Part shown: one piece after another, positions 19,298 to 27,297 of the stretch
Numbering within the stretch: position 1 is the first letter of the stretch
Layout: every line of letters starts with the position of its first letter
Source of the DNA: Nonomuraea rubra
GTDB lineage: Bacteria; Actinomycetota; Actinomycetes; Streptosporangiales; Streptosporangiaceae
Assembly: GCF_014207985.1 (NCBI RefSeq)
Contig: NZ_JACHMI010000001.1
Coordinates: 3,517,001 to 3,581,000 of the forward strand
DNA length: 64,000 nt
Direction of reading: 5' to 3'
Notes under the pieces: generated by a model
What the model was told of the DNA's origin: nothing
What the model saw: only the letters and a program-made list of their open reading frames with translations
The model's database searches: none
Made by a program: the position numbers and the translations under genes

Positions 19298-21064
19298 ATG
19301 GCTCGAATCGCATCCGAATCTCTGATCGAACGGCTCGTGGCATGGGGCGTCGACACCGTCTTCGGCCTGCCGGGCGACGGCATCAACGGCATCATGGAAG
19401 GGCTGCGGCGCCACCGCGACCGGGTGCGCTTCGTCCTGGTCCACCATGAGGAGGCGGCCGCGTTCATGGCCACCGGCTACGCCAAGGCCACCGGCCGCAT
19501 CGGCGTGTGCCTGGCCACCTCCGGCCCCGGCGGCATCCACCTGCTGAACGGCCTGTACGACGCCAAGCTCGACCACGTGCCCGTGCTGGCCATCACCGGC
19601 ATGCAGGAGACGTCCGTGCTGGGCACCGGCTACCAGCAGGAGGTCCACCTGGACAAGCTCTTCGCCGACGTGGCCGAGTACAACATGATGGTCACCAACC
19701 CGGCCCAGCTCCCCTCGCTGGTGGACCTGGCCGTCCGTACGGCCTACGCGCGGCGCGGGGTCTCCCACCTCACCCTGCCCAACGACATCCAGGTGGCCGA
19801 GGCGGGGGCGGACCCGTACAAGAGCGTCGCCCCGGTGCGGGCGCCCCAGACGGCGCCCGTCTACCTGCAGTCGCCCGGCCTCCCCAGGCAGGAGGACGTG
19901 GAGTGGGCGGCCGAGGTGCTCAACCGGGCCGAGCGGCCCGCCATGCTCGTCGGGCAGGGCGCGCTGCACGCCAGGGAAGAGGTGCTGGCCGTGGCCGAGG
20001 CGCTCGGGGCGCCGGTGGTCAAGACGCTGCCGGGCAAGGCGGTCGTCCCGGACGACTCGCCGTACACGACGGGCGGGCTCGGCCTGCTCGGCACCCGGCC
20101 GAGCGAGGAGCTGATGGACGAGGCGGACGTGCTCTTCATGGTGGGCACGAACTTCCCCTACTCCAAGTTCCTGCCGGAGGTGCGCGACACGCGGGTGGTG
20201 CAGTTCGAGGCGGACCCGACGCGGGCGGGGGCGCGGATCGCGACGGACGTGCCGGTGGTGTGCGACGCCAAGGAGGGCCTGCGCGCGCTGCTGCCGCTGC
20301 TGGCCCGCCGGGACGGCAACGGCCATCTGGCGAAGTACCAGAAGATGATGGCCAAGTGGCGCTCCGACATGGAGGCCCTGGAGAACCCCGACCGCCACCC
20401 CATCGCCCCGCAGTACGTCATGTCCATCATCGACGAGCTCGCCGCCGAGGACGCCATCATGACGTGCGACAGCGGCACCATCGCCACCTGGGCGGCCCGC
20501 CACTGGACGATCCGCGGCGGGCGCGAGTTCTACCTGTCGGGCACGCTGGCCACGATGGCCCCCGGCCTGCCGTACGCCATCGCCATGCAGCACGCCTTCC
20601 CCGGCCGCCAGGTCATCGCCTACGTCGGGGACGGCGGCTTCTCGATGCTGATGGCCGAGTTCCTCACCGCGGTGCAGCACCGGCTGCCGATCAAGGTGGT
20701 CATCAACAACAACAACTCGCTCGGGCAGATCCTGTGGGAGCAGATGGTGCTCGGCTACCCGGAGCACGGCGTCCGGTACGCCCAGCCCGAGGCCGACTTC
20801 TCGGCCTGGGCACGGTCGTGCGGCGGGTTCGGGGCCAAGGTGACCAAGTCGGAGGACGTGGCGCACGCGATCGGGCAGGCGCTCTCCCACGACGGGCCCG
20901 CGCTGGTGGACGTGGACGTCAACCCGAACGAGCCGCCCATGCCCGGCAAGGTCTCCTACGACCAGGCCAAGAGCTTCGCCCAGGCCTTCCTCAAGGGCCA
21001 GCCGCACAAGGCCGCCATCGCGACCACGCTCTTCAAGGACCGCATCCAGAAGCTGAGCGACTGA
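19298..21064 (+). CDS. Thiamine diphosphate-dependent enzyme, pyruvate oxidase/dehydrogenase-like
   Basis: 588 residues with three ThDP-family domains. The N-terminal PYR domain has GLPGDGING near 24 and the glutamate of HHEEAAAFMA near 50. A central Rossmann-like domain covers about 190-330. The C-terminal PP domain has GDGGFSMLMAEF...NNNNS near 445-472. The family decarboxylates 2-keto acids; overall pattern fits PoxB-like proteins (YdaP type) that feed the respiratory chain or make acetyl phosphate. No lipid-binding tail is obvious. The gene ends in a 28-bp repeat array. Confidence 0.85.
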   Translation: MARIASESLIERLVAWGVDTVFGLPGDGINGIMEGLRRHRDRVRFVLVHHEEAAAFMATGYAKATGRIGVCLATSGPGGIHLLNGLYDAKLDHVPVLAITGMQETSVLGTGYQQEVHLDKLFADVAEYNMMVTNPAQLPSLVDLAVRTAYARRGVSHLTLPNDIQVAEAGADPYKSVAPVRAPQTAPVYLQSPGLPRQEDVEWAAEVLNRAERPAMLVGQGALHAREEVLAVAEALGAPVVKTLPGKAVVPDDSPYTTGGLGLLGTRPSEELMDEADVLFMVGTNFPYSKFLPEVRDTRVVQFEADPTRAGARIATDVPVVCDAKEGLRALLPLLARRDGNGHLAKYQKMMAKWRSDMEALENPDRHPIAPQYVMSIIDELAAEDAIMTCDSGTIATWAARHWTIRGGREFYLSGTLATMAPGLPYAIAMQHAFPGRQVIAYVGDGGFSMLMAEFLTAVQHRLPIKVVINNNNSLGQILWEQMVLGYPEHGVRYAQPEADFSAWARSCGGFGAKVTKSEDVAHAIGQALSHDGPALVDVDVNPNEPPMPGKVSYDQAKSFAQAFLKGQPHKAAIATTLFKDRIQKLSD

Positions 21065-21194
21065 CCGCCGTACACGGTGTGGCCGAGCGGCTGACCGCCG
21101 CACGCGGGGCCTGAGCGATCGACCGCCGGACGCGGCGGCTGAGCGGCTGACCGCCGCACGCGGTGGCTGAGCGCTCAGCTGCCGTACGCGGCCG
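21053..21194. repeat. Five 28-30-bp repeats joining two convergent gene ends, stop codons included
   Basis: Copies begin at 21053, 21083, 21111, 21139 and 21167, each starting near CTGAGCG..TGACCGCCG and continuing ACGCGG. The first copy contains the last codons and TGA of the ThDP enzyme. The fifth contains the reverse-strand stop and last codons of the IclR gene. Spacing is 30, 28, 28 and 28 bp. Confidence 0.88.
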
Positions 21195-21924
21195 CGATGC
21201 CGGTGGCGGCGGCGCGCAGCGGCTCCACGAGGCGGGGCAGCTCGCGGGCGCGGCGCGAGGAGAGCACGATGCCGAGCGCCGCCACCGGCCGCCCGTCCAC
21301 CAGGACCGGAGCGGCCGCCGAGCAGGAGCCGGGCGTCATCTCCTCGTAGGTGAGCGCGTACCCCTGCGCCCGCACCGCCGCCAGCTCCCTGGCCAGCCGC
21401 CCCGGCTCGGTGATCGTGTGCGGGGTGGGGCGTTCGAGCTTGCGTGCCAGGTAGGACTGGACGAACCAGTCCGGCTCGTACGCCAGCAGCGCCTTGCCGA
21501 CCCCTGTGGGGTGCATCGGCAGCCGGCCGCCGATCCTGGACACGATGGGCACGGCCCGCCTGCCGTACACCTTGTCCACGTACAGGACCTCGAGGCCGTC
21601 CCTGACGGCCAGGTGCACGTTCTCGCCCGTGGAGCCGAACAGCTCCTGCAACCACGGATGCGCCAGCTCCCGCAGCCGGTTCGGCGCGAGCTGCCCCAGC
21701 TCCCACAGCCGGGGCCCGACCCGCAGCCGCCCGTCAGGCGAGCGGCTGAGCGCCTGCCACTCCTCCAGCTCGCCGACCAGCCGGTGCGCCGTGCTCAGCG
21801 GCACCCCGCTGCGCGCGGCCAGCTCGGTCAGCGTGAGCTGCGGGCGCGCCGCGTCGAACGCCCCGAGGATGGCCAGCACCTTGGACGTCACCGACCGCCC
21901 CGGCTCGCGCGCTCCCCCTGACAT
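21175..21924 (-). CDS. IclR family transcriptional regulator (PobR/PcaU type)
   Basis: 249 residues from ATG 21924 (MSGGAREPGRS), preferred over a start 27 codons earlier that overlaps the divergent promoter. The winged helix LTLTELAARSGVPLSTAHRL is at about 30-49, and the IclR effector domain runs from about 85 to 245. It diverges from pobA with about 80 bp between them. That arrangement is the classical one for 4-hydroxybenzoate-responsive activation of pobA. The gene 3' end lies in the tandem repeat. Confidence 0.88.
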   Translation of the reverse strand: MSGGAREPGRSVTSKVLAILGAFDAARPQLTLTELAARSGVPLSTAHRLVGELEEWQALSRSPDGRLRVGPRLWELGQLAPNRLRELAHPWLQELFGSTGENVHLAVRDGLEVLYVDKVYGRRAVPIVSRIGGRLPMHPTGVGKALLAYEPDWFVQSYLARKLERPTPHTITEPGRLARELAAVRAQGYALTYEEMTPGSCSAAAPVLVDGRPVAALGIVLSSRRARELPRLVEPLRAAATGIAAAYGS

Positions 21925-22003
21925 GCCGCAATCCTGCACCAATCTTCCACTCAGCGGAAGGCGGCCCTCGGCTGAACCGCCCCCGAGGCTGGATGCTTCC
22001 TTC

Positions 22004-23167
22004 ATGCGAACTCAGGTCGGGATCATCGGGGCGGGCCCCGCTGGTCTGCTTCTGTCACACCTGCTCCACCTGCGCGGCATCTCCTCCGTGGTGCTGGAGA
22101 AGCGCAGCCGCGACTACGTCGAGCGCCGCGTACGCGCCGGCGTGCTGGAGCAGGGCACGGTGGACACGCTGGTGGAGGCCGGCGTCGGCGAGCGGATGCT
22201 GCGCGAGGGGCTGCCCCACCACGGCATCGAGCTCAGGTACGGCGGCGCGGGGCACCGCATCCCGTTCGAGAAGCTCGTGCCGGGCCGGTCCATCACCGTG
22301 TACGGGCAGCAGGAAGTGGTCAAGGACCTGATCGCGGCCAGGCTGGCCGCGGGCGGGGACGTACGGTTCGAGGTCGAGGACGTGGAGCTGCACTCGCTGG
22401 AGTCGCAGCCGTACCTCACGTTCGGCGGCGAACGGCTCGACTGCGACGTCATCGCGGGCTGCGACGGCTTCCACGGGGTGTCCCGGCCGGCCATCCCCGA
22501 GGGCGTGCTGAGCGTCTTCGAGCGGGATTATCCCTTCGCCTGGCTCGGCATCCTGGCGCGCGTGGCGCCCTCGTCGGAGGAGCTGATCTACACCAGGACG
22601 GAACGCGGCTTCGCCCTGCACAGCATGCGCTCGCCCACCGTCAGCCGCTTCTACCTCCAGGTCCCCGCCGACGCCCGGCTGGAGGACTGGCCGGACGAGC
22701 GGATCTGGGCGGAGCTGCGGACCCGGCTGGAGACCGTGCCCGGTTTCACGCTGGCCACCGGTGAGATCATGGAGCGGGGCATCACGCCGATGCGCGGGTT
22801 CGTGGCCGAGCCCATGCAGTACGGGCGGCTCTACCTGGCGGGGGACGCCGCCCACATCGTCCCGCCCACCGGGGCCAAGGGGCTCAACCTGGCCGTGGCC
22901 GACGTGCGGGTGCTGACGGAGGCGCTGGTGGCGTACTTCGGGAGCGGTTCGGCCGAGCTGCTGGACGGGTACTCGGAGGCGTGCCTGAAGCGGGTGTGGC
23001 GGGCGCAGCACTTCTCGTGGTGGATGACGACGCTGCTGCACACGTTCGAGGACGACGATCCGTACGCGCGGAAGCTGCAGCTGTCCTACCTCGACTACGT
23101 GACCTCGTCGGAGGCGGCGGCCACGACGCTGGCGGAGAACTACGTGGGCCTGCCGTTCGACCGCTGA
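22004..23167 (+). CDS. pobA: 4-hydroxybenzoate 3-monooxygenase
   Basis: 387 residues, close to the usual 390-395. FAD-binding GAGPAG is at 9-14, RVRAGVLEQGT near 42-52, and the second FAD motif GDAAHIVPPTGAKGLNLA near 282-299. These match class A flavoprotein hydroxylases of the PobA group. It converts 4-hydroxybenzoate to protocatechuate with NAD(P)H and O2. The divergent IclR regulator supports this role. No protocatechuate-cleavage (pca) genes are nearby. Confidence 0.92.
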   Translation: MRTQVGIIGAGPAGLLLSHLLHLRGISSVVLEKRSRDYVERRVRAGVLEQGTVDTLVEAGVGERMLREGLPHHGIELRYGGAGHRIPFEKLVPGRSITVYGQQEVVKDLIAARLAAGGDVRFEVEDVELHSLESQPYLTFGGERLDCDVIAGCDGFHGVSRPAIPEGVLSVFERDYPFAWLGILARVAPSSEELIYTRTERGFALHSMRSPTVSRFYLQVPADARLEDWPDERIWAELRTRLETVPGFTLATGEIMERGITPMRGFVAEPMQYGRLYLAGDAAHIVPPTGAKGLNLAVADVRVLTEALVAYFGSGSAELLDGYSEACLKRVWRAQHFSWWMTTLLHTFEDDDPYARKLQLSYLDYVTSSEAAATTLAENYVGLPFDR

Positions 23168-23176
23168 CCTCGAAAG

Positions 23177-23506
23177 ATGCCTTACCCTTGGCGCGTGGTC
23201 TTCGAGGAGGGATGGGCGGCTTCGCCCCTGCGCTGGCTCATGCACGCCCTGGGCGACGCCCAGCTCGCCAGGATGGACGGTGATCCGGGGCTGCTGGCCG
23301 CGGTCGACCAGCACGCGGCGGTGCTGCGTGACGCCATCCCGCTCGACCGGGAGACGCTCGGCGACTACCTGCTGGGCTTCCTCGACGAGCTGCGGCACCG
23401 CGACTGGGCCTTCACCGGCGAGCCGGACGCGCCGTCGCTGCGGCTGACGGCGGTGTGCTGGCTGACCCGCGAGCTCGACCTGCTGGAAGACGGCCACCCA
23501 GCCTGA
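23177..23506 (+). CDS. Small conserved protein (possibly DUF6401 type)
   Basis: 109 residues starting 9 bp after pobA. The segment LARMDGDPGLLAAVDQHAAVLRD (shown in parts: LARMDGDPGLL and AVDQHAAVLRD) is characteristic of a small actinomycete family I associate, without being certain, with DUF6401. No catalytic motif is visible. Its final ten codons plus stop are tandemly duplicated downstream in three in-frame copies of 30 bp. Co-transcription with pobA is likely. Confidence 0.7.
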   Translation: MPYPWRVVFEEGWAASPLRWLMHALGDAQLARMDGDPGLLAAVDQHAAVLRDAIPLDRETLGDYLLGFLDELRHRDWAFTGEPDAPSLRLTAVCWLTRELDLLEDGHPA

Positions 23507-23581
23507 GACCTGCTGAGAGACGGCCACTCCGCCTGAGACCTGCTGGAGGACGGTCACCCAGCCTGAGACCTGCTGCTCGGG
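23477..23581. repeat. 30-bp tandem duplication of a gene's last ten codons and stop
   Basis: Copies at 23477-23506, 23507-23536 and 23537-23566 each read GACCTGCTG...GCCTGA, followed by a partial fourth. The first copy is the true 3' end of the small conserved gene. Each copy would encode DLLxDGHxA and then stop. Confidence 0.93.
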
Positions 23582-23604
23582 ATCGGCTACTCCGCCAGGC
23601 GTGA

Positions 23605-23635
23605 GAGTGCCCCGGGCGGTTCGCCCAGGGCACTC
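23605..23635. terminator. Strong bidirectional terminator hairpin
   Basis: GAGTGCCCCGGGCG pairs with CGCCCAGGGCACTC across a 3-base loop (14 bp, one mismatch). It sits between convergent genes ending at 23506 (+) and 23642 (-). There is no U-tract, as is common in actinomycetes. Confidence 0.75.
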
Positions 23636-23641
23636 GGAGCC

Positions 23642-24427
23642 TCAGCCGGGAGGCATGTCGGAGCGGTGTGCTCCGCCGGGCGACGTCCGGATCGGCGCCG
23701 TCTCCTCCGTCATGGCCCGGGCGTCCTCACGCCCCCGCTGGTACGCCTCGGCGTGCGCCCTGGCCTGCGGAGCCTCCTGCTCGATCCGCCCCAGCCAGCG
23801 CTCCCACCGCTGCTGCATGGGCCGGATGAGCCCGCCCCCGATGCCGATCGCCGCGATCGCCCCGATCGTGGCGAGCACCGTGATCAGCACCGGCGTCGTC
23901 ACGGTCGTGGCCACCCCGATCTGGTTGAGCGCGGCGATGATGCCCAGCGCCCAGATGAACACCGCCGCCGCGGTCGCCACCCAGCGGCCGTACGACAGGC
24001 CGCCGAGCATGCCGCTCACGATGTCCTTGACGGCCTTGGCCACGGCCCCGGCCACCACGATGATCACGATGGCCACGAGGGCCATGGGCAGCCAGCCGAC
24101 CACGCTCGCCAGCAGCGCCGAGACCGGGTTGGGGCCGAAGACGTTGAAGGCTATCTGCAGGGTGACCAGCAGGATCGCATAGAAAACGATCTTCGCGAGC
24201 AGGCTGCTGGCGTCGTACTTGCTCCGCTCCAGCCAGCGGCGCACGCCGCTGCGCTCCACCGCGCGGTCGAAGCCGACCCGTTCGAGCACCTTGTCGACGA
24301 TCTTCTCCAGCGCCTTGGCCACGATCCACCCGATGATCAGAATCACCAGGAACGCGACCAGTTTCGGCACGAACGTCGCTATTTGCCGCCAGGCGTCAGA
24401 GATGCCCTGGCCGATGTTGATATCCAC
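23642..24427 (-). CDS. Membrane protein with conserved TM-helix repeats (small MscS-like/CmpX-type)
   Basis: 261 residues. About five hydrophobic helices lie near 17-40, 80-103, 112-135, 148-168 and 176-200. Segments VAFLVILIIGWIVAKALEKI and VVAGAVAKAVKDIVSGMLGG match the conserved TM-helix repeat of CmpX-like proteins, which are related to mechanosensitive channels. It lacks the soluble beta-domain of MscS. The charged C-terminal tail (about 205-261) is hydrophilic. It is probably an osmotic or membrane-stress protein; that role is inferred. Confidence 0.75.
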   Translation of the reverse strand: MDINIGQGISDAWRQIATFVPKLVAFLVILIIGWIVAKALEKIVDKVLERVGFDRAVERSGVRRWLERSKYDASSLLAKIVFYAILLVTLQIAFNVFGPNPVSALLASVVGWLPMALVAIVIIVVAGAVAKAVKDIVSGMLGGLSYGRWVATAAAVFIWALGIIAALNQIGVATTVTTPVLITVLATIGAIAAIGIGGGLIRPMQQRWERWLGRIEQEAPQARAHAEAYQRGREDARAMTEETAPIRTSPGGAHRSDMPPG

Positions 24428-24577
24428 GGTTTCCTCCTCCGAGGAGCCAATGCATCGGCGCTACCCGCCCTCGATCGCTCTATACACACTCTGTCCTCAA
24501 AACTTCGCACAAGGCGACATACCTCCCGCTGCGCTGGAGGCGCCACGCCCGTTGACGGCCTCGCTAGGGTGATCACC

Positions 24578-24961
24578 ATGCATCGCAGCCGGCTCTTCGC
24601 CCTCCTGATCGACACCCCGGCGCCCGAGGCCGAGGCGGCGACGGCCTTCTGGGCCGCCGCGCTCGGAGCGACGGCCCGTCCGCTGCCCTCGGAAGAGCAG
24701 TTCATCTCCCTGCACGGGGCCGTTCCCGGCCTGGCCGTGGCCGTGCAGGCGATCGAGGACGGCGAGTCCCGCTTCCACATCGACATCGAGAGCGACGACG
24801 TCGAGGCGGAGACCCGGCGGCTGATCGGCCTCGGGGCCGTCGAGGTGTCGCGGTGGCAGGAGTGCCGCATCCTGCGTGCCCCGGGTGGTCACCTGATGTG
24901 CGTGCTGCCCGTCGAGAGCGATCCCGCCGTGTTCGAGGCCGAGGCCAGGACCTGGCCCTGA
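24578..24961 (+). CDS. VOC family protein (glyoxalase-like)
   Basis: 127 residues from ATG 24578 (MHRSRLFALLIDTP), which begins at the expected first beta strand. It shows the betaalphabetabetabeta vicinal-oxygen-chelate pattern with TPAPEAEAATAFWAAALG near 13-30, FHIDIESDD near 67 and ILRAPGGHLMCVLPV near 98. Substrate and metal use are unknown. The divergent neighbour is the CmpX-like membrane protein. Confidence 0.8.
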   Translation: MHRSRLFALLIDTPAPEAEAATAFWAAALGATARPLPSEEQFISLHGAVPGLAVAVQAIEDGESRFHIDIESDDVEAETRRLIGLGAVEVSRWQECRILRAPGGHLMCVLPVESDPAVFEAEARTWP

Positions 24962-25001
24962 TCAGCACCCCACGAGCCGCCCCGGTCGTCGACCGTCGCG
25001 G

Positions 25002-25092
25002 CCCACCGGCCTACCGGGGACCCACCGCCCGCCGGGGACCCGCAGGCCTTTCTCAGATCACCGGCCTTTCGCAGACCACCAGCCGGTACCCG
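25002..25092. repeat. 18-bp tandem repeat across the end of the methyltransferase gene
   Basis: Units begin at 25002, 25021, 25039, 25057 and 25075 with period 18-19. The shared core is CACCGGCC; the pairs CCCACCG..CCGGGGA and CCTTTC.CAG are most alike. The reverse-strand stop at 25053-25055 lies inside the third unit. Confidence 0.7.
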
Positions 25093-25817
25093 AGGTCGAG
25101 CGCGGCGAGCCCGAGCAGCTCGCCGTGCCGCTCCACCCACCGCCCCGACTCCAGGTCGGCGCCGAGCCGCTGCATCGCCTCGCCCGCGACGTCCTCGCCG
25201 ACCGTGGCGAACGCCGAGATGGACGCCCGCACCCTCGGGTCGAGGTAGCGTTCAGGCCGCCGCCAGTACGCCCCCATGAACCCGTCCGTGCAGTCGGCCG
25301 GCACCGGAACGGGCGTCACGGTCGTCCGCCCGCCACCCCGCCCGAGCTCGGCCACGACCGTCGCCACCGTCGCCAGCCCCGCCTCCAGCCGGGACAGCTC
25401 AGGCACGTAGTCGCGTACCAGCCAGAACCGCCCGGTCACCGCCGGATCCCAGGTCAGCACCACCTGCCGCGCCGAGACCCGGCGCAGCTCGGCGAGCCCG
25501 GCGGCGGCATCGCTCCAGTGATGCACGGTGAGCACGGCCAGCGCCGCGTCGAACGAGCCGTCGGCGAGCGGCAGCCGTTCGGCCCGCGCCCGCACCACCG
25601 GCGCCGACCCCGCGCGGCGCTGGGCGATCATCACGGCCGACGGCTCGACGGCCAGCACGTCGCGGCCGGCGGGCTCGTACGAGCCCGTCCCCGCTCCCAC
25701 GTTCACCACGCTCCCGGCCGCCCCGAGCGCCGCGTCGATCATCGCCGCGACCCGCGGGTCGGGCACCCGCTGACCGGCATAGCCGACACCGAGCCGCAGG
25801 TAGGGGTCACCGCTCAC
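25053..25817 (-). CDS. Class I SAM-dependent methyltransferase
   Basis: 254 residues, GTG start with GGAAGG upstream. The SAM-binding motif VVNVGAGTGSYEP is at about 37-49, followed by VLAVEPSAVM and ALAVLTVHHWSD near 92. These are UbiE/Methyltransf_11-type features. It begins 24 bp downstream of the riboflavin fusion gene on the same strand, so it is probably in the FMN-riboswitch operon. Whether it methylates a flavin, lumazine or unrelated compound is unknown. Its 3' end carries short tandem repeats. Confidence 0.85.
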   Translation of the reverse strand: MSGDPYLRLGVGYAGQRVPDPRVAAMIDAALGAAGSVVNVGAGTGSYEPAGRDVLAVEPSAVMIAQRRAGSAPVVRARAERLPLADGSFDAALAVLTVHHWSDAAAGLAELRRVSARQVVLTWDPAVTGRFWLVRDYVPELSRLEAGLATVATVVAELGRGGGRTTVTPVPVPADCTDGFMGAYWRRPERYLDPRVRASISAFATVGEDVAGEAMQRLGADLESGRWVERHGELLGLAALDLGYRLVVCERPVI

Positions 25818-25841
25818 AGAGGCCCGCCTTCCAAGAGGGGG

Positions 25842-27059
25842 TCACAACCACGTACGCAGGTCGCGGACGTCGATCAGCGGCAGGCCCCACCGCAACGCGG
25901 ACGCCTCCAGATCGGCGGCCCCGGCCATCGTGCCGTCGGGCCGCATGATCTCGCAGCAGACGCCCACGGCAGGCAGCCCGGCCGCCAGGCACAGCGCCAC
26001 GGTCGCCTCGGTGTGCCCGGCCCGCTCGCCCAGCAGCCCCGGCCTGGCCCGCAGCGGGAACACGTGACCGGGTCGCAGGAAGTCGCCCGGCCGGGCCTCG
26101 GGGTGGGCCAGCCGCCGCACGGTGGCGGCCCGCTCGGCGGCCGACACCCCGGTGCCGGTGCCCTCCGCCAGGTCCACGGGCACGTGCGGGCGGGTGCCGT
26201 GCCGGTCGCCCTCACCCGGCATCGGCCCGATCTCCAGCCGTTCCAGCACCTCGGCCGCGCACGGCACGGTGGGGTGCCCGCAGCACTGCGTCAGCATGAA
26301 CGTGAACGCCGAGGGCCGCAGCGCCGCCCCGCCGAAGATCACGTCGCCTTCCGTCTCCCGGTCCGGATCCCACACCAGCACCGCCCCGCCCGCGGCGATC
26401 TGGGCGACGGCCTTGTCCACCCCGGTACGCCCCGAGATGTGCCCCGCCCAGCCCAGCGCCGACACCGCCCGCGCCACGTCGGCCGCCGCCGCGGGCCGCG
26501 CCGCCGCCAGCCGCCCGACCAGGTCGGACTCCAGGTTGACCCGCTGGCCGACCGCCACCGACCCCAGCGTCGTGCCCGCCATCGTGGCCGGGATCAGCAC
26601 CACGGAGAACCGGTCGCGTACGACCTCCGCCACCGTCAGGCTCACCCCGTCGACGGCGATCGACCCCTTGGCGGCCACCCGAGGGACGAACCGGGCGGGC
26701 GGCCTGATCCACACCCGCAGCCCCGCGCCCTGCTCCTCCACGCCGACGACCTTGCCGACCGCGTCGACGTACCCCTGCACCAGGTGCCCGTCGAGCCGGT
26801 CGCCCACGGCCAGCGGCACCTCGACGTTGACCTCCCGCCCGGCGGTCAGCTCGTCGAACGTCGTCCGCCGCCGCGTCTCTCCGGTCACCGTCGCCACCAC
26901 CGCGCCGTCGCCGAGCTCCTCGACGGTGACGCGTACTCCCGCCACGGCCAGCGACCCGCCCGCGCGGAGCGCCGCCACGCTCTTGCGCGCGCGGAGCACG
27001 AGCCGCTCGCCCTCGGCGGACTCGATCCGCCCGATCTCCTGAACAGACCCGCTGAACAT
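25842..27059 (-). CDS. ribE-ribB fusion: Riboflavin synthase (alpha) fused to 3,4-dihydroxy-2-butanone 4-phosphate synthase
   Basis: 405 residues from ATG 27059, with AAAGGGA at proper spacing; the start MFSGSVQEIG matches riboflavin synthase. The first 195 residues hold two lumazine-binding barrels (DRLDGHLVQGYVDAVGKV near 87 and KGSIAVDGVSLTV near 130). Residues from about 200 to 405 match DHBP synthase, with RETEGDVIFGG near 236, RPGHVFPLRA near 334 and HTEATV...CEIMRPDGTM near 353-379. The key acidic and histidine residues are present. It therefore combines the last step and the C4-sugar branch of riboflavin synthesis. The usual partner of RibB, GTP cyclohydrolase II, is absent. An FMN riboswitch lies just upstream. 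Confidence 0.87.
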   Translation of the reverse strand: MFSGSVQEIGRIESAEGERLVLRARKSVAALRAGGSLAVAGVRVTVEELGDGAVVATVTGETRRRTTFDELTAGREVNVEVPLAVGDRLDGHLVQGYVDAVGKVVGVEEQGAGLRVWIRPPARFVPRVAAKGSIAVDGVSLTVAEVVRDRFSVVLIPATMAGTTLGSVAVGQRVNLESDLVGRLAAARPAAAADVARAVSALGWAGHISGRTGVDKAVAQIAAGGAVLVWDPDRETEGDVIFGGAALRPSAFTFMLTQCCGHPTVPCAAEVLERLEIGPMPGEGDRHGTRPHVPVDLAEGTGTGVSAAERAATVRRLAHPEARPGDFLRPGHVFPLRARPGLLGERAGHTEATVALCLAAGLPAVGVCCEIMRPDGTMAGAADLEASALRWGLPLIDVRDLRTWL

Positions 27060-27111
27060 CGGCCATCCCTTTCCCGAAACGAGCACTCGGCCACGTGACG
27101 TCAGGGGCCCG

Positions 27112-27245
27112 CGGGGACGGGGCCCGAGAGATGGCGGGGTCTCACCGCGTGGCCCCGGAATCGCACCGGGTCGTTCCGCCCGCGGGGCGGAACCGGCGGG
27201 CTGTCACCGCCGCACCTGGAATTACACCGCCACCAGCGTAACCCG
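27112..27245 (-). promoter_or_regulatory. FMN riboswitch (RFN element)
   Basis: On the minus strand the leader has the RFN conserved order: GGTGTAATTCC, then GCGGCGGTGACAGCCCGC, a variable GC-rich hairpin (GGTTCCGCC/GGCGGAACG), GGTGCGATTCCGG and GCGGTGAGACCCCGCC. These correspond to the two GGUGAAAUUCC and GGCGGU blocks of the FMN aptamer, with some base changes. It lies between the divergent acetyltransferase and the fusion gene start, so FMN should lower expression of the rib/methyltransferase operon. Confidence 0.85.
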
Positions 27246-27297
27246 TTGACGCCCGGCTCCGGGCCCGGCAAGGATGATCACTCTGGGGGGTGCATCG

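Noticed and set aside
19220..21706. 828-codon open frame opposite the ThDP enzyme
   Set aside because: Composition is that of an antisense shadow (His/Arg/Gly/Val rich, no motif) and it covers two well-supported genes.
15436..25092. Tandem arrays as CRISPR
   Set aside because: No spacers between units, units are 11-30 bp and directly abutting, and no cas genes are present.
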